Assembly: GCF_963678875.1 (NCBI RefSeq)
Contig: NZ_OY787456.1
Location: forward strand, 868,001-932,000
Reading direction: 5' to 3'
Length of the DNA: 64,000 nt
From: an uncultured Hyphomonas sp.
Lineage (GTDB): Bacteria > Pseudomonadota > Alphaproteobacteria > Caulobacterales > Hyphomonadaceae
The notes under the pieces were generated by a model. It had not been told where the DNA came from. It searched no databases and was given only the letters and a program-made list of their open reading frames with translations. This document shows positions 34,083-42,726 of this stretch, piece after piece. Made by a program: the position numbers and the translations under genes. How positions within the stretch are numbered: position 1 is the first letter of the stretch; every line of letters starts with the position of its first letter.

Positions 34083-35144
34083 ATGGGCACTCCCATGACC
34101 CGGCGCCTTGGGCGGCCGCATGGCCGTGCCGGCGTAATGACGCCCTTGCTTCGGTTCCTTGCCGGAGCGCACGCCGAAGCGCTTGCCATTGCCTGGCCGG
34201 CGCCTCATGCGGGCTTTCTTGCCTTGCCGTCCGCTCGCCGTCACGCAGCGGCGATCCTGCTGGCACGTGACCTCGAACTCAGCGAGATCGCGCATGTCGT
34301 AGAGTATGGACGGGATGGGGATGTTGCAAAACATCTCATGCATGGGCAGGCCGCTGGCGGATTGATGAAATCGTTGTCCCGCCTGGGGGAAACCCTTTGG
34401 GATGCAGCAGACTATGACCTGTTCCTGTCCCTGTTTTCGGACGAGAATACGGCGCAGGTGCTGCGGCACACGGATGAGATCCGTCTGCCTCAGCTTCGTC
34501 TGATCCGCAGGCTTCCTGTCCTGATCCGGGTGCCGAAGATCCTTCGGCACATTCCGGACAGCCACGGCGCTGCCGATGACCTGGCTGATGCATTCCGCCT
34601 GGCCGTCCGTATCCGTGGCAAGGAAGACGCAGCGGGCATCGCACGCCGGTGGGAGCGGTCGGTTTCTGCCCGGCGCCTGTTCGACATGGCGGCGGAAGAT
34701 CTGCAGCCGAACGAGTTCGGCAAGCAGCTGGTCCCGCCGGTCCTGCCGCCAGCCTTTTTCCGGGTGGCAGACAGGAAGACGCTGGAGCAGGTCGCGCTGG
34801 AGTTCCGCAATTGCCTGCGGGACTTCACGAGCGACATCGCGACCGGGCAAATGGCGGTCTACGTCCTGCGTGATGGCGTGGAACGGGCCGTCCTGGCCCT
34901 GCGCCGGGATACGGCCGGTTGGCGGCTCGCCGAGGCGAGAGGCAAGGACAATGAAGACCTGCAGGACGACACCCTGCGTTTCATTGTCGATGCCGTTGAA
35001 CGGGCAGGGGCTCGCACCGGCGAGTCCAGCTGGGCTCTCGCCCGGCGTCTGCATGAGCATGTCTGCCGAGTCTGTGGGCCGGCTCACGCGCCTGTGCGGG
35101 AGACCTGGCGTGACCAGCTGATGCTGGGATCGCTCTGGGGCTGA
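34083..35144 (+). CDS. PcfJ-like protein of unknown function
   Basis: The 353-residue protein starts at ATG 34083 with an ideal AGGAGGTG (34071-34078). The C-terminal part resembles PcfJ-like proteins: LEFRNCLRDFTSDIATG around Cys244, VYVLRDG (259-265) and LAEARGKDN (282-290). The first 200 residues are helical with no motif I recognise. PcfJ was named on enterococcal conjugative plasmids, but relatives are chromosomal in many alphaproteobacteria and their role is unknown. A strong promoter with a 225-nt structured leader precedes it and a hairpin terminator follows. Confidence 0.6.
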   Translation: MGTPMTRRLGRPHGRAGVMTPLLRFLAGAHAEALAIAWPAPHAGFLALPSARRHAAAILLARDLELSEIAHVVEYGRDGDVAKHLMHGQAAGGLMKSLSRLGETLWDAADYDLFLSLFSDENTAQVLRHTDEIRLPQLRLIRRLPVLIRVPKILRHIPDSHGAADDLADAFRLAVRIRGKEDAAGIARRWERSVSARRLFDMAAEDLQPNEFGKQLVPPVLPPAFFRVADRKTLEQVALEFRNCLRDFTSDIATGQMAVYVLRDGVERAVLALRRDTAGWRLAEARGKDNEDLQDDTLRFIVDAVERAGARTGESSWALARRLHEHVCRVCGPAHAPVRETWRDQLMLGSLWG

Positions 35145-35161
35145 TCAGGGCTGCCAAATGG

Positions 35162-35193
35162 GACGCCTCTCCGGAAACGGGGAGGCGTCTTCT
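35162..35193 (+). terminator. terminator after PcfJ-like gene
   Basis: GACGCCTCTCC (35162-35172) pairs with GGGGAGGCGTC (35179-35189, one G-T) around GGAAAC; the tail TTCTC is only weakly T-rich. Confidence 0.6.
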
Positions 35194-35259
35194 CATGGAA
35201 GTATCTTGTACAGTCCGGAATTGCGGATAGGGTCAGCGCCGCCTATCGGAGCATTCCCC

Positions 35260-36840
35260 ATGATATTCGACCGTATCAAGCCGCTCGACGCCATCCTTGC
35301 GACAGCGGAAAAGAAGTCCCTGCACAGATCCCTTGGCGCCTTCCAGCTGACTATGCTGGGCATCGGCGCGGTGATCGGGACAGGGATTTTCGTTCTCACC
35401 GCCGCGGCCGCCCAGAAGGCCGGGCCGGGCATGATGTTCTCTTTCGTCATCGCCGGGTTCGTCTGTGCGGTGGCGGCGCTCTGCTATTCCGAACTCGCCT
35501 CCATGGTGCCGGTGTCAGGCTCTGCCTACACCTATACCTATGCGGTGATGGGCGAACTGCTGGCCTGGATGGTCGGCTGGGCACTGATCCTCGAATACGC
35601 GGTCGCGGCGTCCGCCGTCTGTGTCGGCTGGTCCGGCTATGTCATGGGGCTCGTCGAGAACTTAACGGGGTTCACCTTACCCGCGATGCTCAGTAGCGGC
35701 CCGGCCTGGGGCTTTGCAGGCGGGATCCCGAGCGTCGATTTCAGCCACGGCGTGGTGAACCTGCCAGCCATCGTGGTAGCGGCAGTCGTGACGTGGCTTC
35801 TGGTTATCGGCACCAGTGAGAGCGCTTCAGTGAATGCCGTACTCGTTGCCATCAAGGTCACGGCGCTGACAGCCTTCATCGTGCTGAGCTTTCCGATCCT
35901 GAAGGGGGAGAATTTCACGCCGCTGATGCCGACCGGCCTGCTCGGACATGACGGCCTCGGCGTAGTCGGCGCGGCGGCCACCATCTTCTTTGCCTATGTC
36001 GGCTTCGATGCGGTATCGACCGCCGCCGAAGAGACAAAGAACCCGCAGCGCAATGTGCCAATCGGTCTGCTCGGCTCGCTTGCCATTTGTACCGTGTTCT
36101 ACTTCCTCGTGGCGGCTGGCGTGGTCGGCACGGTCGGCGCCCAACCCGTGCGCGACGCTACCGGCGCCGTCCTGTCACCGGACGGGGTCGCCTTCGCCGC
36201 CCGCTGCGCGGAACTTGCCGCACTGGGCGAGGCACCCATCGTCTGTTCTGACGAAGCACTGGCCGAAACACTCCGCATCGTCGGCTTCCCCGTGATCGGC
36301 AACCTGGTTGGCCTCGCCGCTTCCATTGCGCTGCCTTCGGTGATCCTGATGATGATCTATGGCCAGACGCGCATCTTCTTCGTCATGGCCCGCGATGGCC
36401 TGCTGCCGGAAAAGCTCGCTGACGTGCATCCCAAGTTCAAGACGCCTTGGAAGATGACCATCTTCACCGGCTTCTGGGTTGCCGTCGCCGCCGCCTTCTT
36501 CCCGGTTGGACAGCTCGCGGATATTTCAAACTCCGGCACACTCTTTGCCTTCTTCATGGTGGCGATTGCGGTGATGATGCTGCGCCGCACGGATCCTGAC
36601 CGTTTCCGTCCGTTCCGCACGCCATTCGTCTGGGTCATTGCCCCAGTCGCGGCGGTAGGGTGTCTCGGTCTCTACCTGAACCTGCCCTTCGTGGCGAAGA
36701 TGGTACTGCCCATCTGGGGTGCCATCGGTCTCGCGATTTACTTCTTCTACAGCCGCAAGCGCAGCCATGTCGGCCTCGGCCTGATCGAGGTGCATGAGGA
36801 AGACCAGGACGTGCCGCCCAGCGCCTTACCGCCAATCTGA
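35260..36840 (+). CDS. APC-superfamily cationic amino acid permease
   Basis: The 526-residue protein is an inner-membrane transporter with about 12 helices. The N-terminal KSLHRSLGAFQLTMLGIGAVIGTGIFVLT is the CAT-type unwound-helix signature. GFDAVSTAAEETKNPQRNVP and YGQTRIFFVMARDGLLP are further APC hallmarks. A hydrophilic extracytoplasmic loop of about 50 residues (around VGAQPVRDATGAVLSPDG) is longer than usual. ATG 35260 (MIFDRIKPLD) has GGAG upstream; earlier in-frame codons lie in the preceding terminator. Substrate is probably a basic or neutral amino acid. Confidence 0.85.
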   Translation: MIFDRIKPLDAILATAEKKSLHRSLGAFQLTMLGIGAVIGTGIFVLTAAAAQKAGPGMMFSFVIAGFVCAVAALCYSELASMVPVSGSAYTYTYAVMGELLAWMVGWALILEYAVAASAVCVGWSGYVMGLVENLTGFTLPAMLSSGPAWGFAGGIPSVDFSHGVVNLPAIVVAAVVTWLLVIGTSESASVNAVLVAIKVTALTAFIVLSFPILKGENFTPLMPTGLLGHDGLGVVGAAATIFFAYVGFDAVSTAAEETKNPQRNVPIGLLGSLAICTVFYFLVAAGVVGTVGAQPVRDATGAVLSPDGVAFAARCAELAALGEAPIVCSDEALAETLRIVGFPVIGNLVGLAASIALPSVILMMIYGQTRIFFVMARDGLLPEKLADVHPKFKTPWKMTIFTGFWVAVAAAFFPVGQLADISNSGTLFAFFMVAIAVMMLRRTDPDRFRPFRTPFVWVIAPVAAVGCLGLYLNLPFVAKMVLPIWGAIGLAIYFFYSRKRSHVGLGLIEVHEEDQDVPPSALPPI

Positions 36841-36861
36841 TCTGGCTGGTATTGGAACTCT

Positions 36862-36889
36862 CTCGCGGCGGGGGTATCCTGCCGCGAGA
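36862..36889 (+). promoter_or_regulatory. hairpin between permease and HD hydrolase
   Basis: CTCGCGGC and GCCGCGAG form an 8-bp stem around a 10-nt loop in the 73-nt gap. It has no T-run, so it is not a standard terminator. Confidence 0.4.
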
Positions 36890-36913
36890 CAATAAAATAA
36901 CGGAGGAAAAGAG

Positions 36914-37507
36914 ATGGCTGACGGACACGCCGTAGGCGAACGCGCAAAATTCCGCGAAATGCTGGAAGGCACCCGGGAAGACTGGGAAATCATTGCGGAG
37001 CATTCCAAAGTCTTCAACAAGGGCCTTGCCAAGCGTGTGCTTGACCATCTCCGCCTGCTGGATGGCGATTTCGGCGGCTTCCCGATCGACCGGCTGCAGC
37101 ATTCCCTCCAGACGGCGACACGCGCCCAACGCGACGGCCGGGATGAGGAATATGTTGTCTGCGCCTTGCTGCACGATATCGGCGACACGCTGGGCAGCAT
37201 GAACCATCCGGATGTGGCGGCGGCGATCCTGAAGCCCTTCGTTTCCGAAGCGAACCTCTGGATGGTCGCCAATCACGGCGCGTTCCAGGGCTATTATTTC
37301 TTCGAGTATCTCGGCCTCGACAAGAACATGCGCGAGCGGTTCAAGGACAGCCCGTACTACCAGCGCTGCGCCGAGTTCTGCCACAAATACGACCAGGCCG
37401 CCTTCGATCCGGACTATGAAAGCGAGCCGCTGGACTTCTTCGAACCGATGGTGGAGCGCGTCTTCTCCAAGCCGAAGAACTCCATGTACCTGCGTAAGGC
37501 CGAGTAG
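36914..37507 (+). CDS. HD-domain hydrolase/oxygenase (PhnZ/COG4341-like)
   Basis: The 197-residue protein has the HD metal-site pattern: H63 (LQHSLQTATRA), H87-D88 (LLHDIGD), H98 (MNHPD) and H121 (ANHGAFQGYYF). The overall form fits the predicted HD phosphohydrolases related to PhnZ and myo-inositol oxygenase, some of which are mixed-valent di-iron oxygenases acting on organophosphonates. No phn genes are near, so its substrate is unknown. GGAGG at 36902-36906 supports ATG 36914. Confidence 0.75.
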   Translation: MADGHAVGERAKFREMLEGTREDWEIIAEHSKVFNKGLAKRVLDHLRLLDGDFGGFPIDRLQHSLQTATRAQRDGRDEEYVVCALLHDIGDTLGSMNHPDVAAAILKPFVSEANLWMVANHGAFQGYYFFEYLGLDKNMRERFKDSPYYQRCAEFCHKYDQAAFDPDYESEPLDFFEPMVERVFSKPKNSMYLRKAE

Positions 37508-37521
37508 TTCGCAGGCAGACC

Positions 37522-37560
37522 AAAAAAAGCCCTGTATCCAAAGGGATGCAGGGCTTTCCT
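37522..37560. terminator. bidirectional terminator between HD and Kazal genes
   Basis: AAAGCCCTGTATCC (37526-37539) pairs with GGATGCAGGGCTTT (37544-37557, one G-T). A7 on the left gives a T-run for minus-strand transcripts, so it serves the two convergent genes. Confidence 0.88.
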
Positions 37561-37584
37561 TATGCGGTCTTTTTCGTCAGGCCC

Positions 37585-37968
37585 TCAGCTGTCCTTCACG
37601 TCGCATTCGCCGGGATAGGCGACGCTGATGCCTTCGGCATAGGCTTCGCAGCGGTTGCCATAGGTCTTGCCGTTGCAGCCGCAGACGGGACGATATTCCT
37701 TGGTACAGATCGGTCCGGTTTTCTTGCAGACGCCGGCGGCATCGGCGATGGAATGGCAGGCGCCATCTTCATAGATACAGCTCAGGCCTTCGGCGCACTG
37801 GATCGCAGCGATACCGCCGCACATGGCGCCTTCGACAGCCTCGGGCACGCCTACGGGCGCCGCCACTTCATCCGGCGGCACGGCCCGGTCCGGCACGACG
37901 CCCGGTTCGAGAAACCAGGCGCAACCGGTGAGAAAGATTGGGAAAAATAAAAGAACGGCGAGACGCAT
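37585..37968 (-). CDS. lipoprotein with Kazal-type protease-inhibitor domain
   Basis: The 127-residue precursor has a signal peptide ending in the lipobox LTGC (Cys16), so it is lipid-anchored. The mature part has ten more cysteines. The C-terminal Kazal domain is CTKEYRPVCGCNGKTYGNRC followed by a final Cys (122). A preceding four-cysteine module (CGGIAAIQC, GLSC, GAC) often accompanies it. Kazal domains inhibit serine proteases by a canonical loop; in bacteria targets are mostly unknown. GGAGAATCCC precedes the start. It is not operonic with its neighbours. Confidence 0.8.
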   Translation of the reverse strand: MRLAVLLFFPIFLTGCAWFLEPGVVPDRAVPPDEVAAPVGVPEAVEGAMCGGIAAIQCAEGLSCIYEDGACHSIADAAGVCKKTGPICTKEYRPVCGCNGKTYGNRCEAYAEGISVAYPGECDVKDS

Positions 37969-38047
37969 GGGATTCTCCTTTCAGGAGAACAGCCTGCGCC
38001 TCGCCGTCATCTTTGGCAAGTCTGGAGCCTCGCTTCAGGCTCGGGTC

Positions 38048-38971
38048 TTAGCCCTTTGCTTTGCCTTCCGCGACGAGCGAGAACATGTTCTGGCCGTGCT
38101 GTCCGCCGGAGGTGAAGGCCGGCAGCGTCTTGCTGGTGTCGGTGATCTCGTCCCACTTGGCGGCGACCGCTTCGGCGGTCAGCGCTTCGCCCTGGCCGAC
38201 ATAGGCGCCGCGGGTCTCGACGATGCGGGCCATCGAGAAGGCACCGGCACCTGCCGACAGGATCAGGCCGGTCGGGGCGTCGTCTTTCACCAGGTTCATC
38301 ACGCCCGGCGTGACATATTCCGGCTTCAGCTGCTCAAGCGCTTCCGGCGGCATCAGGCCTTCGGTCATGCGGGTCGCGGCGACCGGGCAGACGGCGTTGA
38401 TCTTGATGTCGTTCTTGGCGCCTTCGATCTTCAGCGTGTTCATCATGCCGACCACGCCCAGCTTGCCGCCGCCATAGTTGGCCTGGCCGAAATTGCCATA
38501 GAGACCGGTGGAGGAGGTGGTCACGACGATACGGCCGTAGTTCTGCTCCTTCATGATGTTCCAGGCAGCGTGGACCGGCAGGAAAGTGCCGCGCAGGTGA
38601 ACGGCGAGCACCAGGTCGATGTCCTGCACCGTCATCTTGGAGAACGACTTGTCGCGCAGGATGCCGGCATTGGCGATGATGATGTCGATACGGCCCCATT
38701 TTTCCATGGTGTCGTCGATCATTTTCTTCACGCCGGCCTCGTCGGCGACGGAAGAGCCGTTGGCGATGGCTTCGCCGCCCATGGCTTCGATTTCCTTGAC
38801 CACGGCTTCAGCAGCTTCGGAGCTGCCGCCGGAGCCGTCCATCGATGCGCCGAGGTCGTTGATGACCACTTTTGCGCCGCGGCGGGCGAGTTCGAGGGCG
38901 TGGCAGCGGCCAAGACCGCCGCCGGCACCCGTAACAATGGCAACGCGACCGTCAAAACGGATGTCAGACAT
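38048..38971 (-). CDS. SDR dehydrogenase, (3R)-hydroxyacyl-CoA dehydrogenase-like
   Basis: The 307-residue Rossmann protein has the cofactor motif TGAGGGLGR, NAGILRDKSF and the catalytic region STGLYGNFGQANYGGGK (Tyr and Lys of YxxxK). The RDKSFSKM segment and length resemble the N-terminal dehydrogenase unit of the peroxisomal multifunctional enzyme (HSD17B4), suggesting a beta-oxidation step. The start MSDIRFDGRV has AGGAG upstream. Two adjacent TTGACG hexamers on the minus strand (39016-39027) may contain its -35 element. Confidence 0.85.
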   Translation of the reverse strand: MSDIRFDGRVAIVTGAGGGLGRCHALELARRGAKVVINDLGASMDGSGGSSEAAEAVVKEIEAMGGEAIANGSSVADEAGVKKMIDDTMEKWGRIDIIIANAGILRDKSFSKMTVQDIDLVLAVHLRGTFLPVHAAWNIMKEQNYGRIVVTTSSTGLYGNFGQANYGGGKLGVVGMMNTLKIEGAKNDIKINAVCPVAATRMTEGLMPPEALEQLKPEYVTPGVMNLVKDDAPTGLILSAGAGAFSMARIVETRGAYVGQGEALTAEAVAAKWDEITDTSKTLPAFTSGGQHGQNMFSLVAEGKAKG

Positions 38972-39110
38972 GGGCTTTCTCCTGAAAAGTTTGGGGGTTT
39001 CAGACCAGACGCTCACGTCAACGTCAAGCATCTACCCTGCGTCAGCCCTTGCGCGTGTTGTCGCGGCGTGTATCGGTTCCGTTCTGGAATTCACCAGAGG
39101 AGGAAACATC

Positions 39111-39479
39111 ATGCTCGCTTATGTCACGCTCGGCTCGAATGATACGGACAAGGCCTGTGCTTTCTACGACGCGGTTCTTGGCGAAATGGGCGCCAAGCAG
39201 CTCTTCAACAATGGCCGGCTATACTTCTACGGCACGGGGCCAGGCGCTCCGATGTTGGCGATTGGCGGCCCGTACGATGAGAAGGCGGCCAGCTGCGGCA
39301 ACGGTGTGATGCCTGCGATTGCCTGCGCGGACACCGCCACGGTCGACAAGGTCTACAACAAGGCCCTCGAACTGGGCGCGAAAGACGAAGGCGAGCCGGG
39401 CAACCGCATGCCCACTTTCTACGGTGCCTATTTCCGCGACCCCGACGGCAACAAGATCTGCGTCTGCAAGCTGGGGTAA
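39111..39479 (+). CDS. VOC (glyoxalase/dioxygenase) superfamily protein
   Basis: The 122-residue protein (MLAYVTLGSNDTDKACAFYDAVLGEMG, ending YFRDPDGNKICVCKLG) has the paired beta-alpha-beta-beta-beta modules of the vicinal oxygen chelate fold. Many relatives are annotated as glyoxalase or lactoylglutathione-lyase-like, but the substrate is not evident. GAGGAGG at 39097-39103 fixes the start. A strong terminator follows. Confidence 0.85.
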   Translation: MLAYVTLGSNDTDKACAFYDAVLGEMGAKQLFNNGRLYFYGTGPGAPMLAIGGPYDEKAASCGNGVMPAIACADTATVDKVYNKALELGAKDEGEPGNRMPTFYGAYFRDPDGNKICVCKLG

Positions 39480-39502
39480 GACGAAATTTCCAGAACTGAA
39501 AT

Positions 39503-39532
39503 GCGCCCCGGCAGTCTGCCGGGGCGCTTTTT
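39503..39532 (+). terminator. terminator after VOC gene
   Basis: GCGCCCCGGCA (39503-39513) and TGCCGGGGCGC (39517-39527) form a perfect 11-bp stem with a 3-nt loop, then T5. Confidence 0.93.
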
Positions 39533-39541
39533 CATTAGAGA

Positions 39542-41080
39542 CTAGTCCGGCCGTTGGTCTTCCAGCTTACCGGCGTAGAAGCTGCGAATGTCCTTCACCA
39601 GCGCATCCAGTGCGCCTTCGTTGAGGTACATCATATGACCGCCCTGATAGTAGGTCATGTCGACCCGGTCCTGCGGGATACCATACCGGCCGAACGTGAT
39701 CTCGGCATCGAAGAAGGGGCAGATCAGGTCGAAATAGCCATTGGCCACCATGACCTTCAGCGCCGTGTTGTGCCGCATCGCCGTGGTCAGCTTGCGCCCG
39801 GCATTCACATAGTGCGGCTCCCAGTACTGGCCTTCCGGCACGTCGCGGAAGTTCCACTGCTCACCGGCGTCCGGGCTGGAGACCATGTAGGGGCGGTCCA
39901 TTTCCACGCCGAGATCGGTGGCGAGATACTGGTTCATCAGGGCCGAATAGGCTGAGCCGATGGCATAGCTGGAGACATCGTCTTCCGGGCCTTCGGCGAT
40001 ATCGTCGGCCTCATCGCCCAGATAGCGCCCGTCGAGCCGTCCGAGTGCGACGCCCTGATCCCGCAGCAGCTCTTTCTGGAAGCGGTGCATCAGGATACGC
40101 AGATTCGATGTCTCGATGTATTGCGCATCCAGCCCGGTGAAATAGACGAGCTTGTCGCGGATATAGGTGCGCTCCTCCGGGCTCAGCCGGTCGCCTTTCC
40201 AGAGGGCCGGGCCGTATTCGTCGCGGGCGAAGGCGCGGGCCTCCGCCAGGAAATCCGCCTGCGGAACGCCTTGCCCCGCGCGCCCGTGATACTGCGCCGC
40301 CGCAGCCATGGAGGGCAGGTAGGTGACGTAGGAATAGACATTGTCGTGGGCCGAGGTGGAGCCCTCATAGTCCAGCGCCTGCGAGATCAGCACGATGCCG
40401 TTGAGGGCGATGTCCACGTCGCCGACCGTCAGCTCATTGGCGAGATAGGCCGCGCGGGTCGTACCGAAGCTTTCGCCGATCAGGTATTTCGGGGCGTTCC
40501 AGCGCTTGTGCTTCGTGATCCAGATGCGGATGAACTCGGCGATGGATTCCTTGTCGCCCGCTTCGCTCCAGTAATCCTTGTTTTCACCTTCGCCGATGGC
40601 CTGGCTGAAGCCGGTGCCAACCGGGTCAATGAAGACGAGGTCTGTCAGGTCCAGGATGGAGAGCGGATTGTCCACCATCCGGTAAGGCGCGGCGCCATCA
40701 TCCTCGTCGGCATCGCTGGCGACAACGACGCGTTTCGGCCCCAGAAGGCCAAGGTGCAGCCAGACCGAGGCAGAGCCTGGCCCGCCATTGAACACGAACG
40801 TCACCGGCCGGTTAGATCCAGCCTTCTCCTGAACATAGGAGACCGTGAACAGGCTGGCGGCCGGCTTGCCGTCATCATTCTTGATCTGCGTTTCGCCCGC
40901 CTCGACTGTGTAGGACATTTTCTGGCGTCCGAACGTGCCGGAATGCTGGGTGACGAACATCACCGGCTCTGGAACGGGCTTGGCTTCGGTTTCCTTCGCC
41001 TTATCGGCACTGCCGGTTTCGGCAAAGGCGGGGGCGGTCATGGCCATCAGGGCAGCCATGAAGAGGGCGCGTAGTTTCAT
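39542..41080 (-). CDS. S10-family serine carboxypeptidase-like peptidase, exported
   Basis: The 512-residue protein has a cleavable signal peptide (MKLRALFMAALMAMTAPAFA). The alpha/beta-hydrolase body carries FNGGPGSAS (oxyanion region), FIDPVGTGFS and the nucleophile elbow GESFGT (Ser204). The likely triad is completed by Asp451 (GYFDLICP) and His482 (GGHMMYLN). S10 enzymes remove C-terminal residues from peptides; here this would occur in the periplasm or outside. A 14-bp palindrome lies 33-46 nt upstream of its start. Confidence 0.9.
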   Translation of the reverse strand: MKLRALFMAALMAMTAPAFAETGSADKAKETEAKPVPEPVMFVTQHSGTFGRQKMSYTVEAGETQIKNDDGKPAASLFTVSYVQEKAGSNRPVTFVFNGGPGSASVWLHLGLLGPKRVVVASDADEDDGAAPYRMVDNPLSILDLTDLVFIDPVGTGFSQAIGEGENKDYWSEAGDKESIAEFIRIWITKHKRWNAPKYLIGESFGTTRAAYLANELTVGDVDIALNGIVLISQALDYEGSTSAHDNVYSYVTYLPSMAAAAQYHGRAGQGVPQADFLAEARAFARDEYGPALWKGDRLSPEERTYIRDKLVYFTGLDAQYIETSNLRILMHRFQKELLRDQGVALGRLDGRYLGDEADDIAEGPEDDVSSYAIGSAYSALMNQYLATDLGVEMDRPYMVSSPDAGEQWNFRDVPEGQYWEPHYVNAGRKLTTAMRHNTALKVMVANGYFDLICPFFDAEITFGRYGIPQDRVDMTYYQGGHMMYLNEGALDALVKDIRSFYAGKLEDQRPD

Positions 41081-41112
41081 TGGGGTCGACTCTCCTCGGC
41101 ATCTGGCAGGCG

Positions 41113-41126
41113 ATCTCCCGGGAGAT
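41113..41126. promoter_or_regulatory. 14-bp perfect palindrome upstream of S10 peptidase
   Basis: ATCTCCCGGGAGAT is its own reverse complement and lies 33 nt before the peptidase start. It may be an operator. Nothing else notable is seen in the 252-nt divergent gap. Confidence 0.35.
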
Positions 41127-41332
41127 GGCGCCAGAGGCCTGAATATTAAGGCGAAAACCTATCCATCGCTTGCTGCGGCGTCAAATGGCGGTTGACCGGC
41201 TTGTGCAGTCCTGCCCGCAGTTGTGCCGGCTGCCCTGCATCGCACCCGGTGCGCACATGAAAGCTTCCCCTGCGCCGATGTGACGTTTAATCCATAGGGC
41301 TCATATCTTCGGGGAAGGGAGACTGGGCCGGG

Positions 41333-42631
41333 ATGAACATCATGGGTTTCGAATGGGGCTGGGATAACGCCCGCGCATTGATCGGCATCGCCATGATCTA
41401 TGGCCTTTGCTGGGCCTGGTCTGAAAAGCGGAAGCTCTTCCCGTGGAAAGTCGTGATCGGCGCCACGGTGATGCAGTTCGTGTTCGCGCTGATCCTGTTC
41501 GGCATCCCCTTCATCCGCTCCATACTGTTCCGCGCCAATGACGTGGTCGACGGCCTTCAGGCGGCCACCCGTGCCGGCACCGGCTTCGTCTTCGGCTATG
41601 TGGGCGACAATGTCGCCGGGGCTGAGCTGATGGGCGGCACGCCGCCCCCGCTCTTCTTCTTCCAGATCCTGCCCATCGTCATCGTCGTTGCCGCCCTGTC
41701 GGCCATGCTCTGGCACTGGGGCATCCTGAAATGGATCACCAACGGCTTCGCCTTCATCTTCCGGCGCGGCATGGGCCTTGGCGGGGCGACGTCGCTGGCC
41801 GTGTCGGCCAACGTCTTCATGGGCATGACCGAGGCGCCGGTCCTCATCCGGCCGTACATCAAGGGCATGACGCGTTCGGAACTGCTGATCATGATGACGG
41901 CGGGTTTCTCGACCATCGCGGGCTCTGTCCTCGTCGTTTACGGCTCCTTCCTGGAAGGCAAGATGGCGAACCCGCTGGCCCAGCTGCTGACCGCGTCCAT
42001 CATGGCCGCCCCCGCTGCTGTCGCCGTGGCGCTGACCATGATTCCGGAAACCACGCCCGCAACCGAGCGGATGAAAGAGCCGGACTTCAACTACGCCTCA
42101 ACCATGGATGCCTTCTCGCGGGGCGCGACCGACGGTCTGCAGATCGTCTTCAACATCGCCACCATGCTGATCGCGGCGCTGGCGCTGCTCTGGCTGGTCA
42201 ATGCCGGGCTGGGCGCGTTCCCGGATGTCGGCGGCGCGCCGCTCTCCATCGAACGCGTGCTCGGCTGGATCTTCGCGCCGCTCATGTACATGGTGGGCGT
42301 GCCGATGGAGGAGGCGGCGAAGTCAGGCTCCCTCATGGGCGTGAAGACGGTGCTGACCGAATTCGTCGCCTTCCTGCAGCTGGCCGAAGTGCCGCCCGAT
42401 GCGATGGACCCGCGCACCCGCATGATCACCGCCCACGCGGTCTGCGGCTTCGCCAATTTCGGCTCCATGGGCATCCTGATCGGCGGCCTCTCGATCATCG
42501 AGCCGAGCCGCCGCGATGACTTCCTCTCCCTGTCCTGGCGCACGCTGGTGGCGGGCACGTTCGCGACCTGCCTGTCGGCGGCTGTCGTCGGCGCGCTGCC
42601 ATACCAGCTTTTCGCCGGGCACGCAGGCTGA
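41333..42631 (+). CDS. concentrative nucleoside transporter (CNT/NupC family)
   Basis: The 432-residue membrane protein has the CNT architecture: gate-type and core domains with TGFVFGYVGDNVAG, FMGMTEAPVLIRPYIKGMTRSELL (the family EAP motif), TMDAFSRGATDGLQIVFNIATMLIA and CGFANFGSMGILIGG. It imports nucleosides by proton or sodium symport. AAGGGAG precedes ATG 41333 with slightly long spacing; an in-frame ATG at 41342 is the alternative. Confidence 0.92.
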   Translation: MNIMGFEWGWDNARALIGIAMIYGLCWAWSEKRKLFPWKVVIGATVMQFVFALILFGIPFIRSILFRANDVVDGLQAATRAGTGFVFGYVGDNVAGAELMGGTPPPLFFFQILPIVIVVAALSAMLWHWGILKWITNGFAFIFRRGMGLGGATSLAVSANVFMGMTEAPVLIRPYIKGMTRSELLIMMTAGFSTIAGSVLVVYGSFLEGKMANPLAQLLTASIMAAPAAVAVALTMIPETTPATERMKEPDFNYASTMDAFSRGATDGLQIVFNIATMLIAALALLWLVNAGLGAFPDVGGAPLSIERVLGWIFAPLMYMVGVPMEEAAKSGSLMGVKTVLTEFVAFLQLAEVPPDAMDPRTRMITAHAVCGFANFGSMGILIGGLSIIEPSRRDDFLSLSWRTLVAGTFATCLSAAVVGALPYQLFAGHAG

Positions 42632-42662
42632 TCCGTACAGGGCTGAGTTTAGAAACACTCTC

Positions 42663-42692
42663 TTATCAGCCGGCCGGCTGATCAAGTATAAG
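42663..42692 (+). promoter_or_regulatory. 18-bp palindrome overlapping a possible promoter
   Basis: ATCAGCCGGCCGGCTGAT (42665-42682) is a perfect palindrome. TTATCA (42663) and TATAAG (42687-42692) flank it with an 18-nt spacer, so it may be an operator for the TSUP gene 45 nt downstream, or a terminator-like stem after the CNT gene. Confidence 0.4.
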
Positions 42693-42726
42693 AGCCTCGC
42701 CGGCTGGGTCCGGCGGAGCAACCTGC

